Shown here: piece after piece, positions 24,606-34,757 of the stretch | Layout: the number at the start of each line of letters is the position of its first letter | Position numbering within the stretch: position 1 is the stretch's first letter | Assembly: GCA_029062895.1 (NCBI GenBank) | Contig: JAIDPF010000023.1 | Location: 1-64,000, forward strand | Length of the DNA: 64,000 nt | Reading direction: 5' to 3' | DNA from: Lachnospiraceae bacterium | GTDB lineage: Bacteria > Bacillota > Clostridia > Lachnospirales > Lachnospiraceae | The notes under the pieces: model-generated | Databases searched by the model: none | What the model saw: only the letters and a program-made list of their open reading frames with translations | Told to the model about the DNA's origin: nothing | Position numbers and translations under genes: made by a program

Positions 24606-26141
24606 ATGACGGAGAATATTCACTTGAAAATGTTGATTATATTGTTTGCGGGGCTGCTGATGGTAATGGTTCCTAAATTGGAAGTCCATGCCATCGGGTT
24701 GGTAGAATATCCTGATACGGAGGATTCCACTAATGAGAAAAATCATTCAGAAGAATCTTATGATACGTCGGACGGATATTTTTCGAACGAATATAGTTCT
24801 GACGACATCTATGGAAGTGAAACAGATTCTTATGCTGTCCAGAGCACTTTATATGAAAGATATAATGCACAGTACGATCTTTATGAGGAATCCCTGAATA
24901 ATCTGTTTTTCTTTTACAGCAATGTGTCAAATGGCGGATTTGCAACACTGCCGGTATCTTTTGATATTCCCTCCAATCTGTCATACACGTTGGAACAGGG
25001 GGGAGTACAGATCCCCTATACTGCCGGACAGGAGATCAAAGAAATTGGTAACTATGTGCTTCGTATTTCAGGTAATTATGAAGGGATTGTTTATCAAGGA
25101 ACATTCCGCTTCACGATACGTGAGGAGATTATGGAGGAAACGACTAATCCTGATATGGAAGCAATACCGCTGTTAGATGATATGATACCGGATTCTTCCG
25201 AAGCGGTCAGTCAGGAAAGTCTGGATGCAATTGTAGAGATGGCGGGCGCAGAAATGGAAGCGCAGCAACAGAGTATTCCCACAGTCAGAAGTGGAACGGC
25301 GGAGGAAGTGCTAGGGATGGTGCAGGATTTTCATTTGGAGACCTGTACCTATTGCTACATACTAAAAACAGGGACAGTGATCAATGCCAATGTTCCTAAT
25401 GGTGCTATTGTCAATGGAGATGTTTCCGTACAGATGCCGGATTCCGTAACTGCAGCAGTTTTTCATGATGGCGAGCCTTATGAGATTTCAGGTACAAATT
25501 TTTCGGAGGAAGGAATATATCGTATTGTTTTTCAGGAAAATTCGCTTGCCTTTGCAACCACTTATCAGTCGGAGCGGGAATATCCCATGCTTGTATTTCG
25601 AATCGTGAACAGTCCGATTGGCGTCATGGGGATCTATAATGCGCCTTTGCATACAGAGATCATTCAGGTGGCATATGAAGGAGAGTCTGTATATGACAGT
25701 GATGCCGAGGGAGATGATGAGGTGCCGCCTCTGGCATATTACAGAATGGACAAGGATGGGAGATATTGTTTTACTATGTGTGATGAGGTATCCGGTTATA
25801 CCTATTCCTTAGAACTAATCAGGGATACCCAGGCACCGCAGTTTGATGTTGCCATAAAAAATGGAAGAGCAGATATTGTTTATTTTTCTTCGGATATTGC
25901 CTCCTATGAACTGATTGTTAACGGTATTCCACAGACAGATTTTTCACCCACAAGAATGGAAGGAATAGGGACATATGAGCTGTCTGTCATAGATATTGCA
26001 GGAAACGAGACATCAACGACCTTTGTGCTTGCGGATGCAGTAAATTACGCATCTTTGACTGCTATCGTAATTTTGCTTTTGATGGCGTTATGCGTTTATA
26101 TTGTCATGAGAAAAATACGCAATTCTTTTCGAACCAGATAA
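24606..26141 (+). CDS. Surface membrane protein A, paralogue of the protein at 29933
   Basis: A 511-residue protein with a signal peptide (residues 1-25, ending VHA), a Ser/Glu/Asp-rich stretch, a beta-rich extracellular part and one C-terminal membrane helix (about 480-500) with a basic tail. Its second half resembles the protein at 29933-31369: shared phrases are NVPNGAIV/NIPNGAIV, then GYTYSLELIRDTQAP against LSYILELTKDTTAP. The last extracellular part (DTQAP ... IGTYELSVIDIAGNE) looks like an Ig/cadherin-like module found in bacterial surface proteins. It lies between the VirD4-like and VirB4-like genes, so it is probably part of the apparatus. ATG 24594 is an alternative start. Confidence 0.65.
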   Translation: MTENIHLKMLIILFAGLLMVMVPKLEVHAIGLVEYPDTEDSTNEKNHSEESYDTSDGYFSNEYSSDDIYGSETDSYAVQSTLYERYNAQYDLYEESLNNLFFFYSNVSNGGFATLPVSFDIPSNLSYTLEQGGVQIPYTAGQEIKEIGNYVLRISGNYEGIVYQGTFRFTIREEIMEETTNPDMEAIPLLDDMIPDSSEAVSQESLDAIVEMAGAEMEAQQQSIPTVRSGTAEEVLGMVQDFHLETCTYCYILKTGTVINANVPNGAIVNGDVSVQMPDSVTAAVFHDGEPYEISGTNFSEEGIYRIVFQENSLAFATTYQSEREYPMLVFRIVNSPIGVMGIYNAPLHTEIIQVAYEGESVYDSDAEGDDEVPPLAYYRMDKDGRYCFTMCDEVSGYTYSLELIRDTQAPQFDVAIKNGRADIVYFSSDIASYELIVNGIPQTDFSPTRMEGIGTYELSVIDIAGNETSTTFVLADAVNYASLTAIVILLLMALCVYIVMRKIRNSFRTR

Positions 26142-26163
26142 GTAAAAAAAATGGAGGATTAAG

Positions 26164-28887
26164 ATGAGAATCATACCCAAAAAAACAAAGGTACAGATGG
26201 AATTTTTTAAGGGCATTGGTGTTCTGGATGTTGCCGTGGGACTAATCGGCGCAAGTCTTGCGATTGCAATTTTTCTTTCTGATCTACCCTTACATATACC
26301 AATTTCTGTCATCGTATTGATCTTAGTGGTGGGACTTGTAATCCCTTTGGAGGACGAAAAGGGATATATGATCATTTATAACGCTCTTGTTTATCTGGCA
26401 AGACAGAAATATTTCCGCCAGAGAATGGAGGAGGAATCTGAAAAAAGTGATAAAAATGAAAATGCAAAAAAAGCAAAGATTCCCACAGTAGGAGACATCA
26501 CGCCGTTTACCGGGATCAGTGGCAGATTTATTGAGTACGGAACGGAATATTATGGAATCGTTGTTGAAATTCCGAATATAGAATTCCGGTTCTATACGGA
26601 AAGCCGGCAGGATCAGGTAATCGAACATGTCTATGGATCAGTGCTGCGAAGTGTTTCCGGGACGGGATCTGCTGCTATGGTCAAGCTTGACAGGCCGATA
26701 ATATTGGATACCTATATAGCATCGGAACAGAAAAAAATAGAGGATATTAAGGAAGCATATTTGAATGGATTATTAAGTGATGAGGAACTGACAAAGCGGG
26801 TGGCGATCATTCATGACAGGATGGAACAGATCAAAATCTGGAATCAACGGGAAAAAGTATATCTTCCTTTTCATTATCTGGTCTTTTTCCACAAGGATCA
26901 GCAACTGCTGGAGGGGCAGGCGGAGGATATGATCAAATCCATGACACAGGCGGATATGCAATGCCGGATCTTAGAAGAAAAAGAACTGGTGATGTTTTTA
27001 AAATATAACTATACGATTGATTTTGACGAGAGAGAGGCATATGGTCTGACGCCGGATCAATATATGGACTGGATCCTTCCAAAGCAGATCCAGTTTGCTT
27101 CCCGACAGGTAAAATACGACGATCTGATTACGCATACTTTTCGGATTAGGGATTATCCCACCATGGTTGGTAATGCGTGGGGGCATTCCCTGTTTCATAT
27201 CATGGGAACCAGAGTCGTGTTAAAGATGCATCCGTTGGATCAATATAAGAGCATCCGACAGATCGACAGAGCAATTGACGAACTTCGCACACAAGCAAAC
27301 GAAACAGGAAAAACTTCTAAACTGATGGAGTTGGAAACACATATTGATACGCTTGCCAGCGTTTTGAGCATGCTGCAGGGAGATAATGAATCCTTGTTTG
27401 ATGTTAATATCTATATCACTCTGTATGACTATGAATTGAGCGAACGTGAAAAGCATCCTTATTCCGTTAATGGGGATGCGGCACCCGCCTCTTTTAAAAA
27501 ACAAGTCAAACAGATGATGGCGGAGCAGGGATTTAAGGCAACGGATTTGTTAATGATGCAGTTTGAAGCATATGCATCCAGCCATATATCGGCTTTTGAT
27601 GCTTTTCGAAAGGAAAGCCGCGGTATCCACAGCACATCTATAGCTGCAGTATTTCCTTATGTGCATAAGATTCTTGATGATAAAAACGGCATCTGCATCG
27701 GAGAATCGGATGGGATCCCTGTATTTGTTGATTTTTTCAAGCGGGATAAGGAGCGTGTCAACAGCAATATGGTAGTAATCGGCAAGTCCGGTTCCGGAAA
27801 ATCCTATGCTACAAAAACATTACTTGCCAATCTTGCCGCTGAGAACTCTAAGATCTTTATCTTAGATCCGGAAAATGAATACTATGAAATGGCGCGGAAT
27901 TTTGACGGCAAGATCATCGATGTGGGAAGCGCAACGCAAGGGCGACTGAATCCGTTTCATATCATTACTTCTTTAGAAGATGAGGAAGGCGGAAAGGGCG
28001 GATCTTCCAGCTATAATGTCCATCTGCAGTTTTTGGAAGAATTTTTTACCCAGATTCTTCCTGGAATGGATGCGGACGCCAAGGAATACCTGAACAATAT
28101 CATCGTCCGTATGTATGATGAAAAGGGAATTGATGAAAGCACGGATCTAAGCGGGCTGACAGCGGAGGATTTTCCAATCTTTGATGATCTTTATGAAAAG
28201 ATCTTAAACGATTACCAGTTTTCCAAGGGTGACTATTCCAAGATGAACTTAAGAACGCTTTTGAACTATATTTCCAAGTTCGCGTCCGGAGGACGCAATT
28301 CTCTTTTATGGAACGGTAAGGCAACCATCGACACTTCAGAGAATTTTATTGTATTTAATTTTCAATCGCTGCTTGCTAATAAAAATAATACGATTGCCAA
28401 TGCGCAGATGCTTCTGGTATTGAAGTGGCTGGATAATGAGATTATCAAAAACCGAGATTATAACATCAGATATCATGCTTCGCGTAAGATCATCATCGTA
28501 ATCGATGAAGCCCATGTGTTTATTGATTCCAAGTTTCCGATTGCACTGGACTTTATGTATCAGCTGGCAAAACGTATCCGTAAATACAACGGCATGCAGA
28601 TCATTATTACGCAGAATATCAAAGACTTTGTAGGAACGGAAGAGCTGGCAAGAAAATCTACCGCGATCATCAATGCCTGTCAGTATTCCTTTATCTTTCC
28701 TTTAGCGCCCAATGATATGCACGATCTATGCAAGCTGTATGAAAAAGCAGGCGCGATCAATGAAAGCGAACAGGAGGATATCATCAATAACGGACGCGGA
28801 CGTGCATTTGTGGTGACATCGCCCTCTGAGAGAACCTGCGTAAGCATTGTTGCAGAGGAAGGAATTGAACGATTATTTACTGTATGA
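26164..28887 (+). CDS. PrgI-VirB4 fusion, type IV secretion ATPase
   Basis: A 907-residue protein. The first about 70 residues have two hydrophobic helices (19-39, 45-62) and match the PrgI/VirB3-like membrane domain. The rest is a VirB4/TraE ATPase with Walker A GKSGSGKSYATK (540-551), DPENEYYEM after it, and Walker B IIIVIDEAHVF (778-788). Such fusions are known from Gram-positive conjugation machines. VirB4 ATPases power assembly and substrate transfer. It starts 22 bases after protein A and ends 16 bases before the lipoprotein gene, so these genes form one unit. Confidence 0.88.
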   Translation: MRIIPKKTKVQMEFFKGIGVLDVAVGLIGASLAIAIFLSDLPLHIPISVIVLILVVGLVIPLEDEKGYMIIYNALVYLARQKYFRQRMEEESEKSDKNENAKKAKIPTVGDITPFTGISGRFIEYGTEYYGIVVEIPNIEFRFYTESRQDQVIEHVYGSVLRSVSGTGSAAMVKLDRPIILDTYIASEQKKIEDIKEAYLNGLLSDEELTKRVAIIHDRMEQIKIWNQREKVYLPFHYLVFFHKDQQLLEGQAEDMIKSMTQADMQCRILEEKELVMFLKYNYTIDFDEREAYGLTPDQYMDWILPKQIQFASRQVKYDDLITHTFRIRDYPTMVGNAWGHSLFHIMGTRVVLKMHPLDQYKSIRQIDRAIDELRTQANETGKTSKLMELETHIDTLASVLSMLQGDNESLFDVNIYITLYDYELSEREKHPYSVNGDAAPASFKKQVKQMMAEQGFKATDLLMMQFEAYASSHISAFDAFRKESRGIHSTSIAAVFPYVHKILDDKNGICIGESDGIPVFVDFFKRDKERVNSNMVVIGKSGSGKSYATKTLLANLAAENSKIFILDPENEYYEMARNFDGKIIDVGSATQGRLNPFHIITSLEDEEGGKGGSSSYNVHLQFLEEFFTQILPGMDADAKEYLNNIIVRMYDEKGIDESTDLSGLTAEDFPIFDDLYEKILNDYQFSKGDYSKMNLRTLLNYISKFASGGRNSLLWNGKATIDTSENFIVFNFQSLLANKNNTIANAQMLLVLKWLDNEIIKNRDYNIRYHASRKIIIVIDEAHVFIDSKFPIALDFMYQLAKRIRKYNGMQIIITQNIKDFVGTEELARKSTAIINACQYSFIFPLAPNDMHDLCKLYEKAGAINESEQEDIINNGRGRAFVVTSPSERTCVSIVAEEGIERLFTV

Positions 28888-28903
28888 AAGAAGGGAAAAA
28901 GGT

Positions 28904-29653
28904 ATGAAAAAAAAGAGCATAGGTATGGCGTTATTTGTATTACTGTTTGGTGTAATGACTATGGGATGCGGCAAAAAGGAAGACCAGTCCATTACCATGA
29001 TCCGGTCCGGCGGCGTTCTCAGGGTAGCGGTTCCCGATACGGAATCCATACTTTTCTATCAGGATAGGGAAACAGGTGATTATCAGGGAGAGGAAGCGGA
29101 ACTTGTAACATTGATTGCCGATACGCTGGGTGTTTCTGTACAGTATCTTTCGGCGGACAGGGAAAATTTTACCGGGAAGTTATCCACAGGGGAAGCAGAT
29201 ATTGCCATTGGTTCGATCATGGATTGTTCCTACTTGACACAAAACCATTTGTATTCTACGTCTTATGGGAGCGGCTATGTGTATGTGGTAACGCTCAAGG
29301 GTCTTTATGCAGGGGATTTAACCGTTTTTTCCAATAAGACAGTCGGTATCTCCACACAGCTTGCCCCGGAATCTGCCAATGAACTTTACGCGGTTGACGG
29401 TATTAGCATACAAAGCTATGACAATATTGATTCTGTAAGCGCCGACCTCCTAGGGGGAAAGATTACGGGATATGTATGTTATCAACCGGAAGCAGAGGCG
29501 CTTCTGGAACGGGGGGATTATCAGGTGCAGGACGCAGCCGGCGTTGAGAGAGAAAAGTATGTGATCCTTGCGCCGGCCGGTTCCGCTAAATTAATGGAAG
29601 GTATCAATGTGATAATCCGGCAATATCTGACAGAGTCGCAGGAAGATTCTTAA
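28904..29653 (+). CDS. Solute-binding lipoprotein (family 3 type)
   Basis: A 249-residue lipoprotein: signal peptide with lipobox MGCGKK (residues about 18-23), then a family 3 periplasmic-binding fold (GGVLRVAVPDTESI..., DYQGEEAELVTLIADTLGV, GEADIAIGSIM, KTVGISTQL). This family captures amino acids or opines. There is no ABC transporter beside it, so it may serve as a sensor or adhesive part of the secretion locus. The start at 28904 (AAAGG site) is preferred; an earlier in-frame start at 28847 would overlap the VirB4-like gene. Confidence 0.8.
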   Translation: MKKKSIGMALFVLLFGVMTMGCGKKEDQSITMIRSGGVLRVAVPDTESILFYQDRETGDYQGEEAELVTLIADTLGVSVQYLSADRENFTGKLSTGEADIAIGSIMDCSYLTQNHLYSTSYGSGYVYVVTLKGLYAGDLTVFSNKTVGISTQLAPESANELYAVDGISIQSYDNIDSVSADLLGGKITGYVCYQPEAEALLERGDYQVQDAAGVEREKYVILAPAGSAKLMEGINVIIRQYLTESQEDS

Positions 29654-29657
29654 TTGT

Positions 29658-29902
29658 TTAGGAAATTGCAAAAATCTCAATAGTAGAAATTTTATTGGGC
29701 AGCATTGACAAATTCATAAGCAGGTGCTGGGGAGCCGAGTCGGCAAGTGCAAGCTTGGCAGCTTGCACTCCAAGAATTGCTAAGCAATTCTTGCCTACTA
29801 TTGCTACTCTTGTACAATAAACGCGCAGCGCAAGCGTGCCTGCGATGAATTGTCAATGATGCACAATGGGAAAGATTCTGATCAGAGTTTCGCAATTACC
29901 TA
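29658..29902. repeat. MITE-like inverted-repeat element, copy 1
   Basis: A 245-bp intergenic element. Its ends are inverted repeats (TTAGGAAATTGCAAAAATCT at the left, AGAGTTTCGCAATTACCTAT at the right), with an inner pair ATTGACAAATTCAT / ATGAATTGTCAAT. It shares long stretches with copy 2 at 59944-60128, including GCAGGTGCTGGGGAGCC and CGCGCAGCGCAAGCGTGCC. It carries no gene but contains extra hairpins (AGTGCAAGC...GCTTGCACT). It sits inside the secretion operon. A remnant of the right end also occurs at about 37366-37388 (AGAGTATCGCAATTACCTGA). Confidence 0.75.
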
Positions 29903-29932
29903 TATAAGAATGTTGTATGAAAGGAGTATGGA

Positions 29933-31369
29933 ATGGCTTATTTTGACAGCCCGAAAAACCGGGCCATATGGAAAAAGGAAATGGCGGTGTTGAGAATGGA
30001 ACGGGAGTTAAGAAAAAACGGTGGTCTTGAAAGATCTGCTGATTCGCAGGATAGCACAGTACAGGCTGCGGAGGATACGACAAAACGGGAACTTACAAGT
30101 TTTCGAGAACTGCAATTGTTGTTAGGTGTTTTGCTGTGTTTCCTGCTTTGTTGTAACTTGCCTGTACAGGCCGGGGTGATGGATAAAGTCAGTCTGACCA
30201 CAAGTGATCCCGAGAATGGATACCGTTATGAATGGGATCATTACGGCGGTTTTTATACCAATGTCCTACAGGGGGAGAATGTCGGGTTTGCATATTTTTC
30301 CATTGATGAGACGCTGGATTACCAGATGCTTAAAGATGGGGAGGCTTACGCATTTGTGCAGGAGGATCTTTTGCTGGAAAATGGCAGTTATACACTGTAT
30401 CTGTTTGCGAGAGAGGAGGAAGCAGGAGGTAGTTACTGTACTTTTAATTTCCAGATCGCATCTGATTACTTTGATATTGCTGAGGGATGGGAGCAGACAG
30501 TAACAGATCGTATTTCATTTGCGGATATTGGAGTGCAGGAGTTGGAGATGTCTTTTTTTTATGATGATGAGCAGGAAGTTTTGCGTTTTTGGACTGAAGA
30601 ACGGGAACTTCTGATGAGCAATATTCCGAATGGGGCGATCGTTGCCATGCCGGTATATCTGAAAGCGGCAGATGGCGTAACGCAGACGATATACCGCAAT
30701 GGTGAATATATCAGTCATTCGGAGAATGGTATCTATGAGGAAAATGGTTTCTATAAGTGTATCCAGATGGTCTATCCGGATATGACAAACAGTGCTACGG
30801 AGGATAACTCTATTATCATGACAGAGTTTTATTTTTGGATTGTTGACGGAAAGGAAATGTGTGCCAATGTGATTGGGACGCCGGAAGGGTTTCTTCTTGA
30901 CCGCGTATTTTATCAGGGGGCAGAACAGGAAGTTTTACAGAGCGGTCATTATTTTTTGCAGAGAGAGGGGAACTATCAGTTTTGTTTTACTTCAATGGAG
31001 GATGCCGGATTGTCATATATCCTCGAACTGACCAAGGATACTACAGCTCCGTTTTTGGATTTTAATCAGGAAATAGAGGATGGAAGAGCGACGGTACCGC
31101 TTTTTATAACGTCCAAAGAACCATCATGCAGTTACAAGGTGGTACGCAATGGCATGGAATATCATTATGTGCAGGAAGAGCCACTGAAGACACCCGGTTA
31201 TTATGAGATTGTGGTATCGGATGAATATGGAAACAGCAGGAAATATACTGTTCTGCTGGAAGCAGCGTATGAGTTTTTTTCGCCGGGGATGATCCTGCTG
31301 CTGTCATCGCTGGCTGTTATTTTATTGATCATATTATATCGTTCCGGACATGACATTACAGTGGTTTAG
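29933..31369 (+). CDS. Surface membrane protein B, paralogue of the protein at 24606
   Basis: A 478-residue protein with an about 60-residue N-terminal cytoplasmic part (opening AYFDSPKNRAIWKKEMAVLR), a membrane segment (about 64-83), a beta-rich outside part, and a C-terminal membrane helix (about 446-468). The outside part resembles that of protein A: NIPNGAIV, CFTSMEDAGLSYILELTKDT and a terminal TPGYYEIVVSDEYGNS module. So two related two-anchor or one-anchor surface proteins flank the VirB4-like gene. Function is unknown, likely channel- or adhesin-associated. A good ribosome site (AAAGGAG) precedes the ATG. Confidence 0.65.
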   Translation: MAYFDSPKNRAIWKKEMAVLRMERELRKNGGLERSADSQDSTVQAAEDTTKRELTSFRELQLLLGVLLCFLLCCNLPVQAGVMDKVSLTTSDPENGYRYEWDHYGGFYTNVLQGENVGFAYFSIDETLDYQMLKDGEAYAFVQEDLLLENGSYTLYLFAREEEAGGSYCTFNFQIASDYFDIAEGWEQTVTDRISFADIGVQELEMSFFYDDEQEVLRFWTEERELLMSNIPNGAIVAMPVYLKAADGVTQTIYRNGEYISHSENGIYEENGFYKCIQMVYPDMTNSATEDNSIIMTEFYFWIVDGKEMCANVIGTPEGFLLDRVFYQGAEQEVLQSGHYFLQREGNYQFCFTSMEDAGLSYILELTKDTTAPFLDFNQEIEDGRATVPLFITSKEPSCSYKVVRNGMEYHYVQEEPLKTPGYYEIVVSDEYGNSRKYTVLLEAAYEFFSPGMILLLSSLAVILLIILYRSGHDITVV

Positions 31370-31389
31370 GAAAAGGAGGCTTAATTATT

Positions 31390-33906
31390 ATGATGAGACG
31401 GATCAGAAGAAAACGTATGTTGATTGCGTCAATGCTTATGATGGCTATATTTTTATGCGGATGCACAACGCTTTTAAACGGGGATCTGACAGTTGCGTAT
31501 CTGACGGAGGAAGAACGCGCGGAAATTGAGTCGCAGAGTGGTGTCGGGGCTGTGATAAATTATCAGGACAGCATATTCAATCCGCAGATGTACGAGTCAG
31601 AATATCCGGATGCTTTTTATATTCCGGAAAAGTATTCTAAAGAGCCTCAGGATATCAGAGGATTTGAACTACTGGATTTTGTGAACGGCGATACATTTAT
31701 TTATGCGTATCAGACCATGGTATATAAGGATACCGGAACAGCCCCTTCTCTTGTTCCTGTTTCTGGGGATTATGTTTTTTATGAAAATAGAGTGACAGAG
31801 GATACCAGAGAACTTTCCGAAAAGATGGTTACTGTTCTTGCTGCGAACCGATATACGACGCAAAAACCGGGAGAAGGTTATCAGGAGATCTGCAGCTGGA
31901 CAACGGAAGCAACGGATAATCAGTCTTTTTTTGCCAACGCCGTAGGAGAGTTGGAAAAGGGAACGGGAGAAGAAAATGCAAAGGTAGGCAGCTATGCTGT
32001 TTATTTTAATGGATATGCTGTTGTTTATCAGGCAGATAAAGTACGTGAAGCATTGGAAAAGGGGGTGAGTCCTGAAAGTCTTATAGAGTACAATTTTTCA
32101 GAGGTTATTCAGGATATTACAGAGGAGATCATGGCAAAGGAAGGGATTAATCATAAAAATGAGTCACAGTATCAGTTTGATATTAATGACGTGTCTTTTT
32201 ACGCCGGAGAGGATCATGTAGATGTGTATATGATGATCACGCAAAGCAAAATAATGGAAGACAGCGCGATGGAAGAGGAAAATCAAAGAGTGGATCAGAT
32301 GCTGGAGGCGCCTGCTTCATTCGACGAAGAGGGAACAGTCGATGAATCCCAGTATTCTATGAAAAGCTACGATGTACATATGGGTTTTTATGCAATGGAT
32401 TATGATTTTTCTTTTACGATACAAAATATCAGGTGCAACTGGCAGATTGATCTTTTTCAGAGAAATGACACCAATCTTTCTATAGACTATGAATGGAATG
32501 TCAGTGATAACAGCATTTATTTCCTGACAAAGCAGGACGTGTTAAGGCGAATTCCTTCTGCTTATAGTGATTTTTTCTTAAAAAGCGACGGAAAAGCAAA
32601 CGCTTTTGCTGCCAGCGAAGCGATACAGATAGGCAGCGTATGTTCATCTCGCAATTTTGAGATAGATGGGTATTATATTACCGGTCGGTTGCGGATGACC
32701 GACCAGAGATTTAAGGAAGCGGTAAGAAAGGGATATTATATGGACGGTAATCAATGGGTGGAGTATGACATGAGAGCATCTTTTATACTGTCCCGTAGTT
32801 TTACCTTGGAAGAACCTATGGTATTGGCATATTGTTGGAACAGTCAGAGAGAGAAGAATAATTGGCAGTATTCCAAGTGTTTTGTAATGAATGGCATACT
32901 TGCCGAGTATGCAACCTATATTCCGGAGGAAAATTCCGGCAATCGGCTGGAGCTGTTGGATATCAATCTGTTAGGGAGTAATTATTGGGGCAATGATTGG
33001 AATGATTTTACCAGGTGGTTCTTGTTCAGTGGAGGGAGGAACTATCACCAAAGGATAAATCATATACCGGCAATCAATAGTATTGCAGGAAGGGTGTTTG
33101 ATGGGAAAGCATATATCTTTTGCTATACGCAGGATGGAGTATATCTGTACCCGATTGAGCCGGTGACGTCAGGATTTTTAATTGGTCAGTCCGTCCTTCT
33201 GGATTATGACAAATTGAATTTTTCTGCAAGACTGACGCAGAATCGGAATGACGATTCCCAGATGGAAAGTATTCTGCAGCAGTATCAGGAAACAGATTTA
33301 TACCGTGCAAGCCTTGATCCGGATCAGCTGACCGTATCAGGCAGCGCGGTACCACAAAAAGAGTATGTAGTGAATGACACGGCGCCGGAGATCTTTCCGG
33401 ATTACAGTATTAATTATATAAGAGGTCTCTGGACAGAAAATCAGAGACATGAGTTTGGATGGACGCTGTGTACGACGTCATCAGGTCTGGAAATCATAAA
33501 AAGTACCGGAGAGCCCTATATCCCTGTATTTCAAAAAAATGTGATCTATGCGTATGAGGCGGAGAATGAGCCCGTTTCTTATTACCAGCAGCTGACGCGA
33601 CTTGAGAAGGGAGTTACCGCTTATGCCGTTTTTGAGAATCCGGGGGAAGATAAAGAAAGTTATCCGTTCCTTTTGCTGGGATATGATTATCAGGACACCG
33701 TATATACCGCTATGGATATCGCGCGGGCAAAAGTGATTCCCTTTGCCGTAGTTGAACCGGGCAGGCGGACTGGAGGAACAGCGGGTGAGGCATGGGAAAG
33801 GGTGGAGGCAGAACAGGGAGAAAGCAGGGTATATTACTTGAAAGACTGTTATGACAGGAGTTTATATGGAACAGTCAGTATTGTGTCAGGATATAAGAAC
33901 GGATGA
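31390..33906 (+). CDS. Large lipoprotein of the secretion locus
   Basis: An 838-residue lipoprotein. Signal peptide with lipobox LCGC (Cys24-25 region), then a long extracellular part rich in Tyr, Asp and Glu with beta-strand character and no recognised domain. Acidic runs (EEENQRVDQMLEAP) and aromatic repeats suggest a ligand- or glycan-contacting structure. It is the largest outside protein of the locus. Position after the ATPases and protein B suggests a surface part of the apparatus. I do not recognise the family; no catalytic motif is visible. Confidence 0.6.
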   Translation: MMRRIRRKRMLIASMLMMAIFLCGCTTLLNGDLTVAYLTEEERAEIESQSGVGAVINYQDSIFNPQMYESEYPDAFYIPEKYSKEPQDIRGFELLDFVNGDTFIYAYQTMVYKDTGTAPSLVPVSGDYVFYENRVTEDTRELSEKMVTVLAANRYTTQKPGEGYQEICSWTTEATDNQSFFANAVGELEKGTGEENAKVGSYAVYFNGYAVVYQADKVREALEKGVSPESLIEYNFSEVIQDITEEIMAKEGINHKNESQYQFDINDVSFYAGEDHVDVYMMITQSKIMEDSAMEEENQRVDQMLEAPASFDEEGTVDESQYSMKSYDVHMGFYAMDYDFSFTIQNIRCNWQIDLFQRNDTNLSIDYEWNVSDNSIYFLTKQDVLRRIPSAYSDFFLKSDGKANAFAASEAIQIGSVCSSRNFEIDGYYITGRLRMTDQRFKEAVRKGYYMDGNQWVEYDMRASFILSRSFTLEEPMVLAYCWNSQREKNNWQYSKCFVMNGILAEYATYIPEENSGNRLELLDINLLGSNYWGNDWNDFTRWFLFSGGRNYHQRINHIPAINSIAGRVFDGKAYIFCYTQDGVYLYPIEPVTSGFLIGQSVLLDYDKLNFSARLTQNRNDDSQMESILQQYQETDLYRASLDPDQLTVSGSAVPQKEYVVNDTAPEIFPDYSINYIRGLWTENQRHEFGWTLCTTSSGLEIIKSTGEPYIPVFQKNVIYAYEAENEPVSYYQQLTRLEKGVTAYAVFENPGEDKESYPFLLLGYDYQDTVYTAMDIARAKVIPFAVVEPGRRTGGTAGEAWERVEAEQGESRVYYLKDCYDRSLYGTVSIVSGYKNG

Positions 33907-33919
33907 AGGGAGGTTTAAT

Positions 33920-34723
33920 GTGAATAAGAATATGCAAAAAAAGGTGGTATATTTAGGATTTGATTTGATGTATCCGGCATTGGAGACCTTATTAAAGGAA
34001 GGAGTGGATGTGATCAGGATATATACCTGCCCATGCAATAATGTAACAGAATTCAATATAAAGATCATCGAACTGGCAGAGGAAAATCATATTCCGTATA
34101 CCATGGAAAAGATCACCGGACAAGATCTGGAGGAGTTAGAAGCTGCAGGATGCGAGCTTCTGGTCTGTGCAGGATATAATTACCGCGTGCCGGTGACGGA
34201 TGCCTTCCCGATGGTTAATATTCACCCCGCGCCGCTGCCATACTGCCGGGGCGCATGGCCCATGCCGTTGATCCTTTTAGGAGAATATCCGGAAGGAGGA
34301 CTGGCAATCCATAAGATGGTGGAAGCCTATGATGCAGGAGATATTATACTGCAGGAGACTTTTTTCATTGAAAAGAGAGAGTCACTTATGAGTTACATGA
34401 AAAAGGTTCATATGCGCATCCCGGAGATGCTCAGGCATTTTTTAGAACATATGAATGAATGTTTAGATCATGCAGTTCCGCAGACGGAAGGAAGATATCT
34501 TGCAAATCCCGGAGAATCTTTATGGACGGTTACATTTGATATGGAAGCCGAAAAGGCGGACAGGATACTGAGAGCCTTTTATGGATATGAATGTATCTAT
34601 CTGACACCAGAAGAAAAGTATGAACTGATCGGTGCAAGAGTGGCTTACGGCAATGGTATACTGACAGAGTTTCCAGTAAAGGGAGGATATATTACCACGG
34701 AAAAAGTTAGGAAATTAGATTGA
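33920..34723 (+). CDS. Formyltransferase (Fmt-like N-terminal domain)
   Basis: A 267-residue protein with the formyl-transferase fold. The catalytic triad is visible as Asn and His in NIHPAPLPYCRGAWP and Asp in EAYDAGDIIL. In the family these residues transfer a formyl group from 10-formyl-tetrahydrofolate. It is shorter than methionyl-tRNA formyltransferase and lacks the full C-terminal OB domain, so a sugar-amine or other small-molecule formyltransferase is likely. I choose the GTG at 33920 with GGGAGG just upstream; the longer in-frame start at 33851 would overlap the lipoprotein gene. Confidence 0.72.
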   Translation: MNKNMQKKVVYLGFDLMYPALETLLKEGVDVIRIYTCPCNNVTEFNIKIIELAEENHIPYTMEKITGQDLEELEAAGCELLVCAGYNYRVPVTDAFPMVNIHPAPLPYCRGAWPMPLILLGEYPEGGLAIHKMVEAYDAGDIILQETFFIEKRESLMSYMKKVHMRIPEMLRHFLEHMNECLDHAVPQTEGRYLANPGESLWTVTFDMEAEKADRILRAFYGYECIYLTPEEKYELIGARVAYGNGILTEFPVKGGYITTEKVRKLD

Positions 34724-34757
34724 AAAGCCGACAAAGGTGGAATGAAGGATTAAGATA

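Noticed and set aside
22573..28887. An integrative conjugative element
   Set aside because: Only the coupling and VirB4 ATPases are present. There is no relaxase, integrase, excisionase or visible att repeat within the window, so I call it a secretion locus.
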